Assembly (NCBI GenBank): GCA_023052935.1
Contig: CM041294.1
Coordinates: forward strand, 10,650,414 to 10,714,413
Length of the DNA stretch: 64,000 nucleotides
Direction of reading: 5' to 3'
Origin: Piezodorus guildinii
Lineage: Eukaryota > Arthropoda > Insecta > Hemiptera > Pentatomidae
Shown: in pieces, positions 55,670 through 64,000 of the stretch
How the letters are laid out: each line of letters opens with the position of its first letter
How positions within the stretch are numbered: position 1 is the first letter of the stretch
The notes under the pieces: model-generated
The model's database searches: none
Told to the model about the DNA's origin: nothing
The model's input: only the letters and a program-made list of their open reading frames with translations
Translations under genes and position numbers: made by a program

Positions 55670-56271
55670 TTTTTTTTTGTTTTTTTTTTAAACATATTTA
55701 TTGGTATTTACAACTGTATAATAAAATACATTTAGTAGATGTGATACGATAACAAGATACGCTGACAAGATTCATATGTAGGGATACTACTCACTGCCAG
55801 CTCCCCAAAGACTATGCTAAACGAGAAGGTCTCGGGGCCATCTTCTTTTTAGACGCCTCGGAGGTTATCAGGGGAAGCAAGGATTGAAACTAGTGGGTTA
55901 GTGTGGGAATGGAGTTTGTCATGAAAGGGGTGGTACCTGGTTCGAGCCAAGTCAGCAACAAAGAGAATATTAAGGTCTTCATGGATGAGTTTATTTGTGA
56001 CAAAATAAGGAGCATTGAGGATTTTTCGAAGGATTTTTGATTGTAAGGATTGGAGAGGAGATCGATTTGATGGTTTAGTAGAGCCCCAAATCTCTACTCC
56101 GTAAGTCCATATTGGTCTTATGATAGTCATGTAGATGAGTCTTTTGTACTTAAGTGGAAGGTTTGAGCGTTTGTCTAGTAAGTGTTGAAGTAGTCGAAAA
56201 CGTCGAGCAGTTTCTTGTCTTTTCAGTCTTGTATGCGGGTTCCAAGTAAGACGTTTGTCCAGGTGCAGTCC
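55670..56271 (-). pseudogene. Jockey-type 3' end, 5'-truncated, with 9-bp TSD
   Basis: TSD TGACCCATA at 55661-55669 and 56272-56280, so it landed at the head of the SINE at 55437. The open part 55849-56130 encodes 'IIRPIWTYGVEIWGSTKPSN', 'LQSKILRKILNAPYFVTN' and 'IHEDLNILFVADLARTR'. It is related to the 43078-47675 Jockey but clearly a different, older subfamily. Poly(A) at the left (T/G run at 55670-55690). Confidence 0.85.
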
Positions 56272-56395
56272 TGACCCATAATTTAATTAGGAATAAAGGA
56301 ATGAATATAAATGCCTAAGATGACGGGTTCTTACCTGGCTAATGACCCTACTGATTTGTAAAGAGAGTAAAAAAGCATCGATTATAATTACCAAG

Positions 56396-56672
56396 GGATG
56401 TAAAAAATTATGAATTTTGTCGAAAACAAAAATGGCTTACCACGGTTTGAAACTGGCAACCTTGTTAATTAAATCCTTAACTTCCTATTATTAAATCTTT
56501 TAAGGGTCAAATGTAGTGCAGTGGCTAGCATTGCAATCTTCTATACCGATGGTCGCGGGATTAAACCTATTAGATAGCCCTGGCATATTTTGTTTTATAA
56601 ATCGATTATGAAAATAATTGAAAAATTGTGAATATGATTGAAAACAGTATGAATTTGACTGAAAAAAAACTT
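56396..56672 (+). mobile_element. Diverged copy of the foldback element without satellite
   Basis: Begins 'aaaaaattatgaattttgtc', has a SINE-like core ('gtcaaatgtagtgcagtggc', 'ggtcgcgggattaaaccta') and ends with 21-bp-type units 'tatgaatttgactgaaaaaa'. The terminal GCTA is degraded, so no TA duplication can be confirmed. Confidence 0.55.
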
Positions 56673-56730
56673 TAAGGTAAGGGGGAAGTTTTTATTCTTC
56701 CAAAAACTTCCCTCACATCTTTGCAATCCT

Positions 56731-56732
<2 letters not shown>

Positions 56733-56761
<29 letters not shown>

Positions 56762-57450
56762 GGCTTAGCGAACCCGAAGGTTCGATGCCGATACCACCAA
56801 ATTCTGCCTACACAGACTCGTCCAATGTTCACCATTCAAGCCCAAGCTCCCGAGATCAGCCTTAACGCAATCCTCCCATTTCCGCTTCGGCCTACCTTTC
56901 GGACGCCTACCAGTCGGATCAGCAAATACCAACTTTCTCGGAATCCGCTCGTCATCGAGCCCAACAACTTTTCTCGCCCATTTGAGTCTCCGCGATGCAA
57001 TCAGCTCAATTATATTCACAGGATGCAAGTTCCGCAATTCCGCGTTGTGCAACCTTCTAAACTCCCCAGTGGCCTCATCTCTCTTCGGACCAAATATTTT
57101 ACGCAATACCTTATTTTCGAAAACCTTAAGCCGTTGTTTATCCTTCAAAGTAAGCGGCCACGTTTCACATCCGTAAAGAACCGTTGGAAGAATAATAGTT
57201 TTATAAATTCTAATCTTTAAGTTTTTAGATAGAAGCCGCGAACTAAGTAACTTAGGAACTGAATAATAACACGCATTTCCCACCTTTAACCGGGACTTTA
57301 TTTCTTCCTGGATTTCATTTTTTCTAGTTAAAATTGAACCTAAATACTTGAATTTCTCTACGTGTTCAAAAGTATGACCTGATACATCAATATCACCAAG
57401 ATCGACACCGCTTCTGCTACTAATCATATTCTTCGTCTTATCGGTATTTA
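56733..57450 (-). mobile_element. RTE-type 3' module, 718 bp, with 16-bp TSD
   Basis: Perfect TSD ATCTTTGCAATCCTTA at 56717-56732 and 57451-57466. The minus strand starts TAAATACCGATAAGACGAA and ends in a long (ATT)n tail (56733-56761). Long TSD, long tail and an undamaged frame point to a recent insertion. Seven related modules lie in this window. Confidence 0.92.
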
Positions 57451-57460
57451 ATCTTTGCAA
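56765..57460 (-). CDS. RTE-like polymerase C-terminal domain, open frame
   Basis: 231 codons from an ATG partly in the flank; the element-encoded part starts at 'LNTDKTKNMISS'. Shows the order typical of RTE/BovB-like polymerases downstream of the catalytic centre: NTDKTK, FKYLGSILT, EIQEEIKSRLKVGNACYYSV, KIRIYKTIILPTVLYGCETW, LKVFENKVLRKIFGP, RRLHNAELRNLHPVNIIEL, RRLKWARKVVG and RPKGRPKRKWEDCVKADL. It lacks the catalytic YxDD region and the endonuclease, so it cannot work alone. It is a 5'-truncated copy whose frame happens to be intact. Confidence 0.85.
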   Translation of the reverse strand: MQRLNTDKTKNMISSRSGVDLGDIDVSGHTFEHVEKFKYLGSILTRKNEIQEEIKSRLKVGNACYYSVPKLLSSRLLSKNLKIRIYKTIILPTVLYGCETWPLTLKDKQRLKVFENKVLRKIFGPKRDEATGEFRRLHNAELRNLHPVNIIELIASRRLKWARKVVGLDDERIPRKLVFADPTGRRPKGRPKRKWEDCVKADLGSLGLNGEHWTSLCRQNLVVSASNLRVR

Positions 57461-57466
57461 TCCTTA

Positions 57467-58332
57467 CCCACAAAAATATGTTCATCCTTTTTAATGGGAC
57501 ACTTTTTCACCCATTACATGAATTTAGGATTAGTCATGAACATACCTAAAATGATAAAGAAATGGATGATAATATCAAAACTTAATAAAATAATCAAGTT
57601 GAAATTGAAAATATGGCGTAATTGAATATTTTAAAGCCGGATTAGTTCGGGACTTTACGATTCATTTTGATAGTATTATATTTTATTTTAAATTATTGAG
57701 CTGGTGTTAACAGTACTTGACATATTTACAAGTGATTCAGTTAATACGAACCGGATGACGGGGGAGATGTCGCAATGCCCAGGATGGAGCCCTCTGGGGT
57801 ACAGGGGAAGTCCTACATCGAGCAACATGTCGAGTCAAGTGAAGTTTCCTGCCGCGTGTTATTAGCTCCGATCAGCTGCTCACCTTCGAAATGTTGAAGA
57901 ATCTGGCCCAAGTTCAATCGGCCACGGTGAGCTTTTCAGGTTTTTGAAACTGAACTTTCATTGCACAACATCCGAGTCCTGTTCGATATTTAAATATGTT
58001 CTACATGTTTAAAAAACATTTTAATACAAAATACACCGGATGAGCTAAATTATTCGAAAACAGGGATTTAATTATGATCTTAGAAAAAAAAAGTCTGTAT
58101 TTTCCCCACTCATGAAAATCTCATTCGGCACAGGAAAGATAAGTACTCTAAGAAGAGACGCTAGGTTAGGTCGTTGATGAAGACACGCAGCTTGAGTAGA
58201 AAGGTAGGTGGAATAAAGATTTTCTCGACTAACTATAAGTTAGTGATTACACCTTTAAAGACGAAGTGAGTGTTTTTACCGCCACCTCAACAATCTAATG
58301 CTTCCATACAAACACATAGTCAGCTATCTAAT
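57467..58332. other. Spacer with a GC-balanced island
   Basis: About 57740-57950 ('gatggagccctctggggtac', 'ctccgatcagctgctcacct') is GC-balanced with no repeat match. No gene supported. Confidence 0.35.
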
Positions 58333-58345
58333 ATTAAATATTTAG

Positions 58346-58644
58346 CATTGTGGATGTAATTAGTTGACCGTTGAGAATTACCGGAAGGAATTAGTCCGGG
58401 TGGCGGTCATTAAATGAAACAACTAAATAGTTTCAACTATTTTATTGTTTGCCAACGTTTCGACCCCCTTTGTGGGTCATCATCAGGGCGCATGGTGGGA
58501 GAATGGAAATGGAATTGGTTTCCATTCTCCCACCATGCGCCCTGATGATGACCCACAAAGGGGATCGAAACGTTGGCAAACGATAAATAATTGAAACTAT
58601 TTAGCTGTTTCATTTAATGACCGCCACCCGGACTAATTCCTTCC
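58346..58644. mobile_element. Penelope-like palindrome insertion, 299 bp, with 13-bp TSD and paired hammerhead-like cores
   Basis: TSD ATTAAATATTTAG at 58333-58345 and 58645-58657. Arms 58383-~58507 and ~58520-58644 are near-perfect reverse complements. Each carries CTGATGA, a TGACCC/GGGTC stem II and CGAAACGTTGG: minus strand 58457-58486 and plus strand 58542-58571 (the plus copy has one substitution in stem II). A possible stem III is CGTT/AACG closing GGCA. No polymerase between the arms, so this is a solo terminal-repeat-type insertion. Confidence 0.75.
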
Positions 58645-58669
58645 ATTAAATATTTAGGTTCTATATAGG

Positions 58670-59384
58670 TCTCGAATTAAATACCGATAAGACGAAATAT
58701 ATGATTAGTAGCAGAAATGGTGGTGATCTTGATGATATTAATATATCAAGGCATACTTTTGAACACGTAGAGAAATTTATCTATTTAGGTTCAATGATAA
58801 AAAGAAAAAAATAAATCCAGGAAGAAATAAAGACCCGGTTAAAGGTGTGAAATCCGTGTTCTTATTCAGTTGCCAAGTTACTTAGCTCACGGCTTCTATC
58901 TAAAAACTTAAAGGTTAGAATTTATAAAACTATTATTCTTCCAACGGTTCTTTACGGATGTGAAACGTGGCCGCTTACTTTAAAGGATGAACAACGACTT
59001 AAGGTTTTCGAAAATAAGGTACTGCATAAAATATTTGGTCCGAAGAGAGATGAGGTCACTGGGGAGCTTAGAAGGTTGCACAACGCGGAATTGCGGAGTT
59101 TGTACCCTGCGAATATAATTGAGATGATAGCATCGCGGAGACTCAAATGGGCGCGTAATGTTGTTGGGCTCGGTGAGGAACGGATTCCGAGAAAGTTGGT
59201 ATTCGCTGATCCGACTGGTAGGCATCCGAAAGGTAGTCTGAAGCGTCGATGGGAGGATTGCGTTAAGGCTGATCTCGAGGGCTTGGGCTTGAACGGTGAA
59301 CATTGGCTTGACGAGTCTGTGCAGGCGAAGTTTGGTGGTATCGGCATGGAACCTTCGGGTTCGGTAAGCTCATTATTATTATTT
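58670..59384 (+). pseudogene. RTE-type 3' module, frameshifted
   Basis: Starts 'taaataccgataagacgaaa' as in 56733-57450 and ends '(att)n' at ~59370-59384. Encodes the same series (NTDKTKYMIS, FIYLGSM, EIKTRLKV, then in other frames RRLKWARNVVGLGEERIPRKLVFADPTGRHPKG). Frameshifts occur near 58805, 58860 and 59310. TSD not clear. Confidence 0.8.
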
Positions 59385-59399
59385 TTAGATCCTATGGTA

Positions 59400-60385
59400 A
59401 TTAGAAAAAAAATATACTAAGAAGGGACATTTGTTTTAGTTTTTAGTAGTAAAATTATTTGGTGTTAGACGCGGAAACTATAAAATTAAACACATTTACT
59501 CGTTCAGGCCACAATAGTATGTCATTTCGGGCGGTGCGTGCCACAGGTATTTATTTCCATATCTATTATTCTAAAAATTAAAAGAAAAATATTAACTGCT
59601 TTTCGAGTTATACATACTGGCGGACATATGAGGTTTGAATGAAAAAAAAACAACAACAAAAACAACGTACGACTTAGACAAATTGCAAAGTAAGCACTGT
59701 CTAGGCTGTTAGCAGATGTACAAGTCGTATACAGGTCTCAACGGGCGACAGTCGTCGAAAATCGGCGGGATAAATTCTTGTCGAAGAAAACTGTGAAAGA
59801 GAAATAAGTGAATTACTTGGAGAAGTATGGATAAAATAAAATATATATTTGGTGAGCTATAGGAACGGAAATAGTTTCAGTAATATTGATTTAACATGAT
59901 ACAACAGTCATAGAAATTGCGTGGCTCGATAAAAAAAATGTTTCTAAAATGAAACATAACCGCATGTTTTTAAAAAATGCATATTACACAAAAAAATATA
60001 TTATATATTGAAAATTAAATAAAAGCAAAAAAAAACAATGTAAAAAATATTTATAAGTTTAAGTTCTCTTGTAAAATGAATTATAATATTAATTTTCAAA
60101 ACTCTGATCACTGTTGATTTGTGTCACCGTTGAAAATCGTTCCACTTCGTGTAATCTCACAGTGTCAATTGTTTCTGATTTGGCAAAATGCTTAAATTCG
60201 ACATAATTAAAACTGTTATTCTGGTAGTAGTTAAAAGTACTAGCCAAAAACTAAGAAACTTTTTTTTTTTTTATTCATTATGATATAAGCAAGTAGACAA
60301 AACAAAAAGATTCGATTAGATCAAATTCATTACCATAAAAAAACAAAGTATAAGGGAAGCGATTTATGATTACGATCTTTAATAA
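59400..60385. other. AT-rich spacer, no gene seen
   Basis: Poly(A)/poly(T) runs and no recognised repeat. Confidence 0.45.
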
Positions 60386-60389
60386 CTTG

Positions 60390-61190
60390 AAAAAATGAAA
60401 TTGGAATTGAAAACGATGTCACAATTAAAGGCTGGAAACACGTTTTATTACCCGAACTACTTAGGTTTGTTTGTTCATTTATTTAACGTCACTTTATGCT
60501 ACTGAGGCTAATCGGACGATGTTATAGTGAGCGTCCTAAATTTTGCCTATCCAGGTTTAATCAGGATAGGGATCTTTAACGAGTACCTGACATCGCACAG
60601 TTTCGGGACCTCCTTTTAACTTCCCTTCTGATGGACGGAATAACTAAGGATTTTTTACTCTCTTTAAAACATCCTAGGACCACCTGCGGTTTGAACCGTA
60701 ACCTTTGGCATAGGAGGCTGTTATGCTAACCACCCAGCTACAAGTGATCCCCCGAACTACTTAGGTCGCGCCTTCTATCAATAATCTACAAAACTATAAG
60801 CTCTCTACTGGACTTTTCTATATCCCTCTGAAAGGTAGTTGCTTACTTTAAAGGGTAAACAACGCCTCAACGTTTTAAGTACTGTTTTGGGGGCATCGGA
60901 GTGTGAGAATTTGCAGAATTTATAAAGCTACACAACGCGGAATTAAAGAACTTGTTCCACTCCAGGGAATATGAAGTTGTAACATCGCTGAGGCTCAAAC
61001 GGTCATGTAAAGATTTCAATATGCGCTAAACTGACGGGTAGACGTCCAAGACGTAGGACGAGGCGTAGATGGGAGGATTGTGTTATAGAGTTGGGGATTC
61101 GGATAAGGACGGCAGTCATTGGATTGAACTGGGCAGGCAAAGAGTAATGGTGTCGGCATCAAATAGTCGGTTCGCTATCGTTTCCTGACC
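60390..61190 (+). pseudogene. RTE-type 3' module, old, split by a SINE
   Basis: 5' part at 60390-60466 ('ttgaaaacgatgtcacaatt...aaaggctggaaacacgttttatta') and 3' part at 60751-61190 ('aaagggtaaacaacgcctca', 'cacaacgcggaattaaagaa', 'gatgggaggattgtgtta', 'ggtgtcggcatcaaatagtc'). The most diverged module in the window, so the SINE within it gives relative ages: RTE module first, SINE later. Confidence 0.75.
60467..60750 (-). mobile_element. SINE family A, full length (284 bp), 16-bp TSD
   Basis: TSD CCCGAACTACTTAGGT at 60451-60466 and 60751-60766. Minus strand: 'ggatcacttgtagctgggtg' head, A box around 'tagctgggtggttagcat', B box 'acggttcaaaccgcagg', body 'aaacctggataggcaaaatt', '3' catcgtccgattagcctcag', tail TTAAATAAATGAACAAAC. 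Useful as a reference copy because both ends are fixed by the TSD. Confidence 0.95.
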
Positions 61191-61365
61191 AACTAGTGTG
61201 CAAGGAATTGATCGATCACGTTCGTGAGTCAGGTTCGGGTACCCTCTTTTTAGGGTCTCAGTGATCTTAACAAGAGTCTTCTTAGCCCAAAACATATTCT
61301 AAACATTTAAGACCATTCAGGCTAAACCTTTTTTCACTTAATTGATCCCACAACTAAGGTTAGGT

Positions 61366-61646
61366 GGGGTCACTTGTAGCTGGGTGGCTAGCATAACAGC
61401 CTCCTATACCAAATGTCACGGGTTCAAACCCGCAGGTGGTCCAAGAATTTTTCATGGGAGTAAAAAATCCTTAGTTATGCCGAGGGGACGTTAAAAGGTG
61501 GTCCCGAGCCTGTGCGATGTCAGGTACTCGTTAAAGATCTCAATCCTGATAAAACCTGGATAGGCAAAATTTAGGACTCCCACTGTAGCATCGTCCGATT
61601 AGCCACAGTAGCATAAAGTGACATTAAATAAATAAAAACAAAAACA
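61366..61646 (+). mobile_element. SINE family A, full length (281 bp), 14-bp TSD
   Basis: TSD AACTAAGGTTAGGT at 61352-61365 and 61647-61660. Head 'ggggtcacttgtagctgggt', B box 'cacgggttcaaacccgcagg' intact, body near-identical to 60467-60750, tail TTAAATAAATAAAAACAAAAACA. Both Pol III boxes are intact. Confidence 0.95.
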
Positions 61647-61660
61647 AACTAAGGTTAGGT

Positions 61661-62379
61661 CTTCTGATGAGGACCAGAGTGTTTCTAAGCAAACGGTTGT
61701 GAACTAAATTAATTTGCATAGGATCGCAATCATCTTCTAGATTCCAATGAAATTTATTAGAGTAGAGTGCAGTAGTCTATTCAGTAAGTACACACACCGT
61801 AAAGACGCATGTTATTAGGGTCAGAGGATAGGCAGGCTGTGATGAAAGACACCTACCTGCTTAATTACTGTGAAAATCCGACAGTTATAGCATTGGATAG
61901 CGATCTTACGTCTAGTTAGAAACCAGACCACGGCACCATTGTTCCATACTCACAATGAGTCCAATTTATTTTAATTACTGACAGTATTCCCATCTTGGTC
62001 AGATCAACAACTTGTTTTTTAATATTTTAATTAATAATTTATAAATGGGTGATTTTCTCGTCTCAACCTACGATTCTCTGTAACGGGATGTGCTGGATTG
62101 AAGCATGTTTTTTGTTTTATTATTTTCAATTATGAACCTTTTTAATCAAACGAAACAAAATTACCCACTCCCCTTAAAATTTGAGGGCTTTCGTTTCAAG
62201 AAATTTAGAATTCGAATAACTAATAAAAAACAATCCATTTGTCAGAAACCATTGGACCACCATTTTGATAAATTTTGAAATTGGACTTTAAAATACTAGG
62301 TACGATGGTAAAATAATAACACCTAGACGTTGATATCAGCTGGTTAATTTTGGCAGCCGTATGCATATGACCGTAATGC
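61661..62379. other. Spacer, no gene seen
   Basis: No recognised repeat or frame. Confidence 0.45.
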
Positions 62380-63243
62380 ACAGTAGGCAATATGACCGAT
62401 TTAGGTGGACAAAATTCTGAAACTTGACCTTTAGGGCCCCAGGTAACGGGGAAAAATTTTTTTAAATTATAAGAAAAAATGATGAAAACTAATTAATTTT
62501 TTGACACGATTGGCGAGTGCACAGTAGTCAAACATCAAATTTATTTGCTAAAATCTAAAACTTCCCTATATTTCACGTTTGAAGTCTCAGAATACGGGAA
62601 AAACAATACAAAATATCTAATTATGACTCGGAGTTGCTAAAACCTGCTAATAGATGTATTTTATACCATTTAGGAAATTTTTGAAATTGTAGATAGTAAA
62701 CTTTTGATTCGGAGTATTATGTCTGAAAAAAATTATGTATCACCCAAAACGCAAAAATTCTTTGTAATATCCAAAGACTAGAAGGATTGATGAAACAAAT
62801 CCTACAAACAAATCCTTGGGGTAACTTGGGAGTTATATAGTTTTTCGTTATTGAATAGGGGCATACATTTACAAATTGCTAAATTAACTCTACTGGTGAG
62901 ATTGCAATGTATATTCAATTACGATTTTGGAAATATAATGTCTTACCTGTCTCAACAATGTCCATTGTTAAATAAAATCAAAAAGACTTTGCTCTAAATA
63001 AACCTTAAACACAATAAATGACCATCGAATAAAAATAATCCCACTGCCGGTTATTAGGCACTTATGTGAACAGGAATGATTCATTTATTTAATATTTATT
63101 TGTAAAAACGGTATTTAATTACGGTGGCGGGAAAAATTAGTATTAATGGTCTTGCCAACTAATAATAAATAGGTGAAGCACTGGAAAATTCCAAACTTTT
63201 GACTTGACTTTTGTCCACCTAAATTGGGGATTTGGCCCACTGT
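62380..63243. mobile_element. DNA transposon-like element with ACAGTRGG ends (~864 bp)
   Basis: Ends are inverted repeats of ~40 bp: 'acagtaggcaatatgaccga...ttaggtggacaaaa' at 62380-62420 and the complement of 'ttttgtccacctaaattggg...ggcccactgt' at 63209-63243. Related to the 678 bp element at 18244-18921 by its terminal bases. No protein and no clear TSD. Confidence 0.55.
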
Positions 63244-63689
63244 GAGCCGGTTAAAAGTAATTTTATTCAATAACTCATGTAAAAATGTATTTGTGTTTTT
63301 AACCGAGAAACCACGATTAATTATGAAAAGGAGAAAAACATTTATTGAGAATCAGTAAAGTGCGATTATAATAGATTTTAAAAAAATGTTTATTTTTATA
63401 TAAATTATAATAGATGCGATTCCACCAAAAGTCGGTTGTTATCTCAAATAATCATAACTGACATTGATTATTTCAAAATCTGCAACTGACAGTATTATTA
63501 TTGTAATAATAAATTTTAACTTCCATCAGTAATTAAAAATGTATACCTGCCCGACTATTACCACTGCTCCCTGACATGGTCATAAACAGAATTGTTTTTC
63601 ATTTATTCTAATAATTATTTAATTGTATGAATGTGATCTCAAATAATCATTATTATTTTTCATATAAGGGCAAACTGTAACTCATCCGG
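63244..63689. other. AT-rich spacer, no gene seen
   Basis: Nothing recognised apart from '(att)n'-like short runs. Confidence 0.4.
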
Positions 63690-63690
63690 A

Positions 63691-64000
63691 TGAAAATCTG
63701 GTGCACTTAACTCCGTTTTTAGATCAATTTATAAATTTTCAAGAAGAGAAATGATAAAAGATTGAAGAATTAACTATCGTACTTTGAGTTTCAATAAAAA
63801 CATATATTTTATTAAATAATCTATTACATTCACATGAATCAGTTAGTTTTATTGGCTTTCCTTAGCTCTCAATTAAATTTTACAATTTTGTTTATAAGAT
63901 AAAAAAAATTCTAAAATATTTAGCTTTCCAACGGTCTATTAATGTTCGTGTGTTCGAAAACACAAAATATGTTTGCATGTTTCCCCTTTAGTTAGATATC
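63691..64000 (+). mobile_element. Element X left arm, running off the window edge
   Basis: Begins 'gaaaatctggtgcacttaac' and is collinear with 32168-32530 ('gctttccaacggtctatta', 'gtttccccttagttagatat'). Continues beyond position 64000. Confidence 0.8.

Noticed and set aside
58457..58571. Firm claim of active self-cleaving ribozymes
   Set aside because: Cores match, but I could not identify a consistent stem I or cleavage triplet by eye, so only 'hammerhead-like' is stated.

Overview
This window looks like AT-rich nuclear DNA from an arthropod, most likely an insect. The evidence is a full-length Jockey-clade non-LTR retrotransposon, several tRNA-derived SINE families, Penelope-like terminal repeats, long (TA)n tracts and a very short TTAGG-like run. 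The order cannot be fixed from the sequence. I see no convincing host protein-coding gene, rRNA or stand-alone tRNA gene. Essentially every recognisable coding stretch belongs to a transposable element, so this is a gene desert or the inside of a very large intron.

Region 1-11.7 kb: SINE copies, a Penelope-like palindrome (about 4.05-5.25 kb) and a nested structure. A ~1.7 kb long-inverted-repeat element ('element X', 6145-11680) is interrupted at a TA by a 3.8 kb palindromic element (6239-10073). One arm of that element is ~2.2 kb of 21-bp satellite, the other holds only ~5 repeat units, and its core is an alternating array of SINE/tRNA-like Pol III box modules. This is the most unusual object in the window.

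Region 11.7-42.3 kb: a patchwork of element X fragments, SINEs of family A (~285 bp, tRNA-like head, AAAT/AAAC tail) and at least three other tRNA-like families, decayed non-LTR 3' ends, and repeated 3' modules of an RTE-type element that end in (ATT)n. Several insertions have clear target-site duplications (TSDs), so nesting order can be read. Moderately GC-balanced islands of a few hundred bases without recognisable repeats are scattered through it.

Region 42.9-47.9 kb: a Jockey element on the minus strand, 43078-47675, with a 13-bp TSD, a 30-base poly(A), an intact gag-like ORF1 and an ORF2 (endonuclease plus reverse transcriptase) broken by one in-frame TAA. It sits inside a small DNA transposon-like repeat.

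Region 48-64 kb: hammerhead-like Penelope termini (one a 299-bp palindromic insertion with a 13-bp TSD), a SINE split by a 1.2 kb LINE 3' end, further RTE modules (one 718 bp with a 16-bp TSD and a 231-codon open frame), SINE-in-RTE nesting, a ~860 bp TIR element, and another element X entering the right edge.

The elements do not form a pathway. They relate as autonomous machinery (Jockey, RTE-like and Penelope-like retroelements) and likely parasites of such machinery (SINEs, truncated 3' modules), plus palindromic elements presumably moved by transposases not encoded here.
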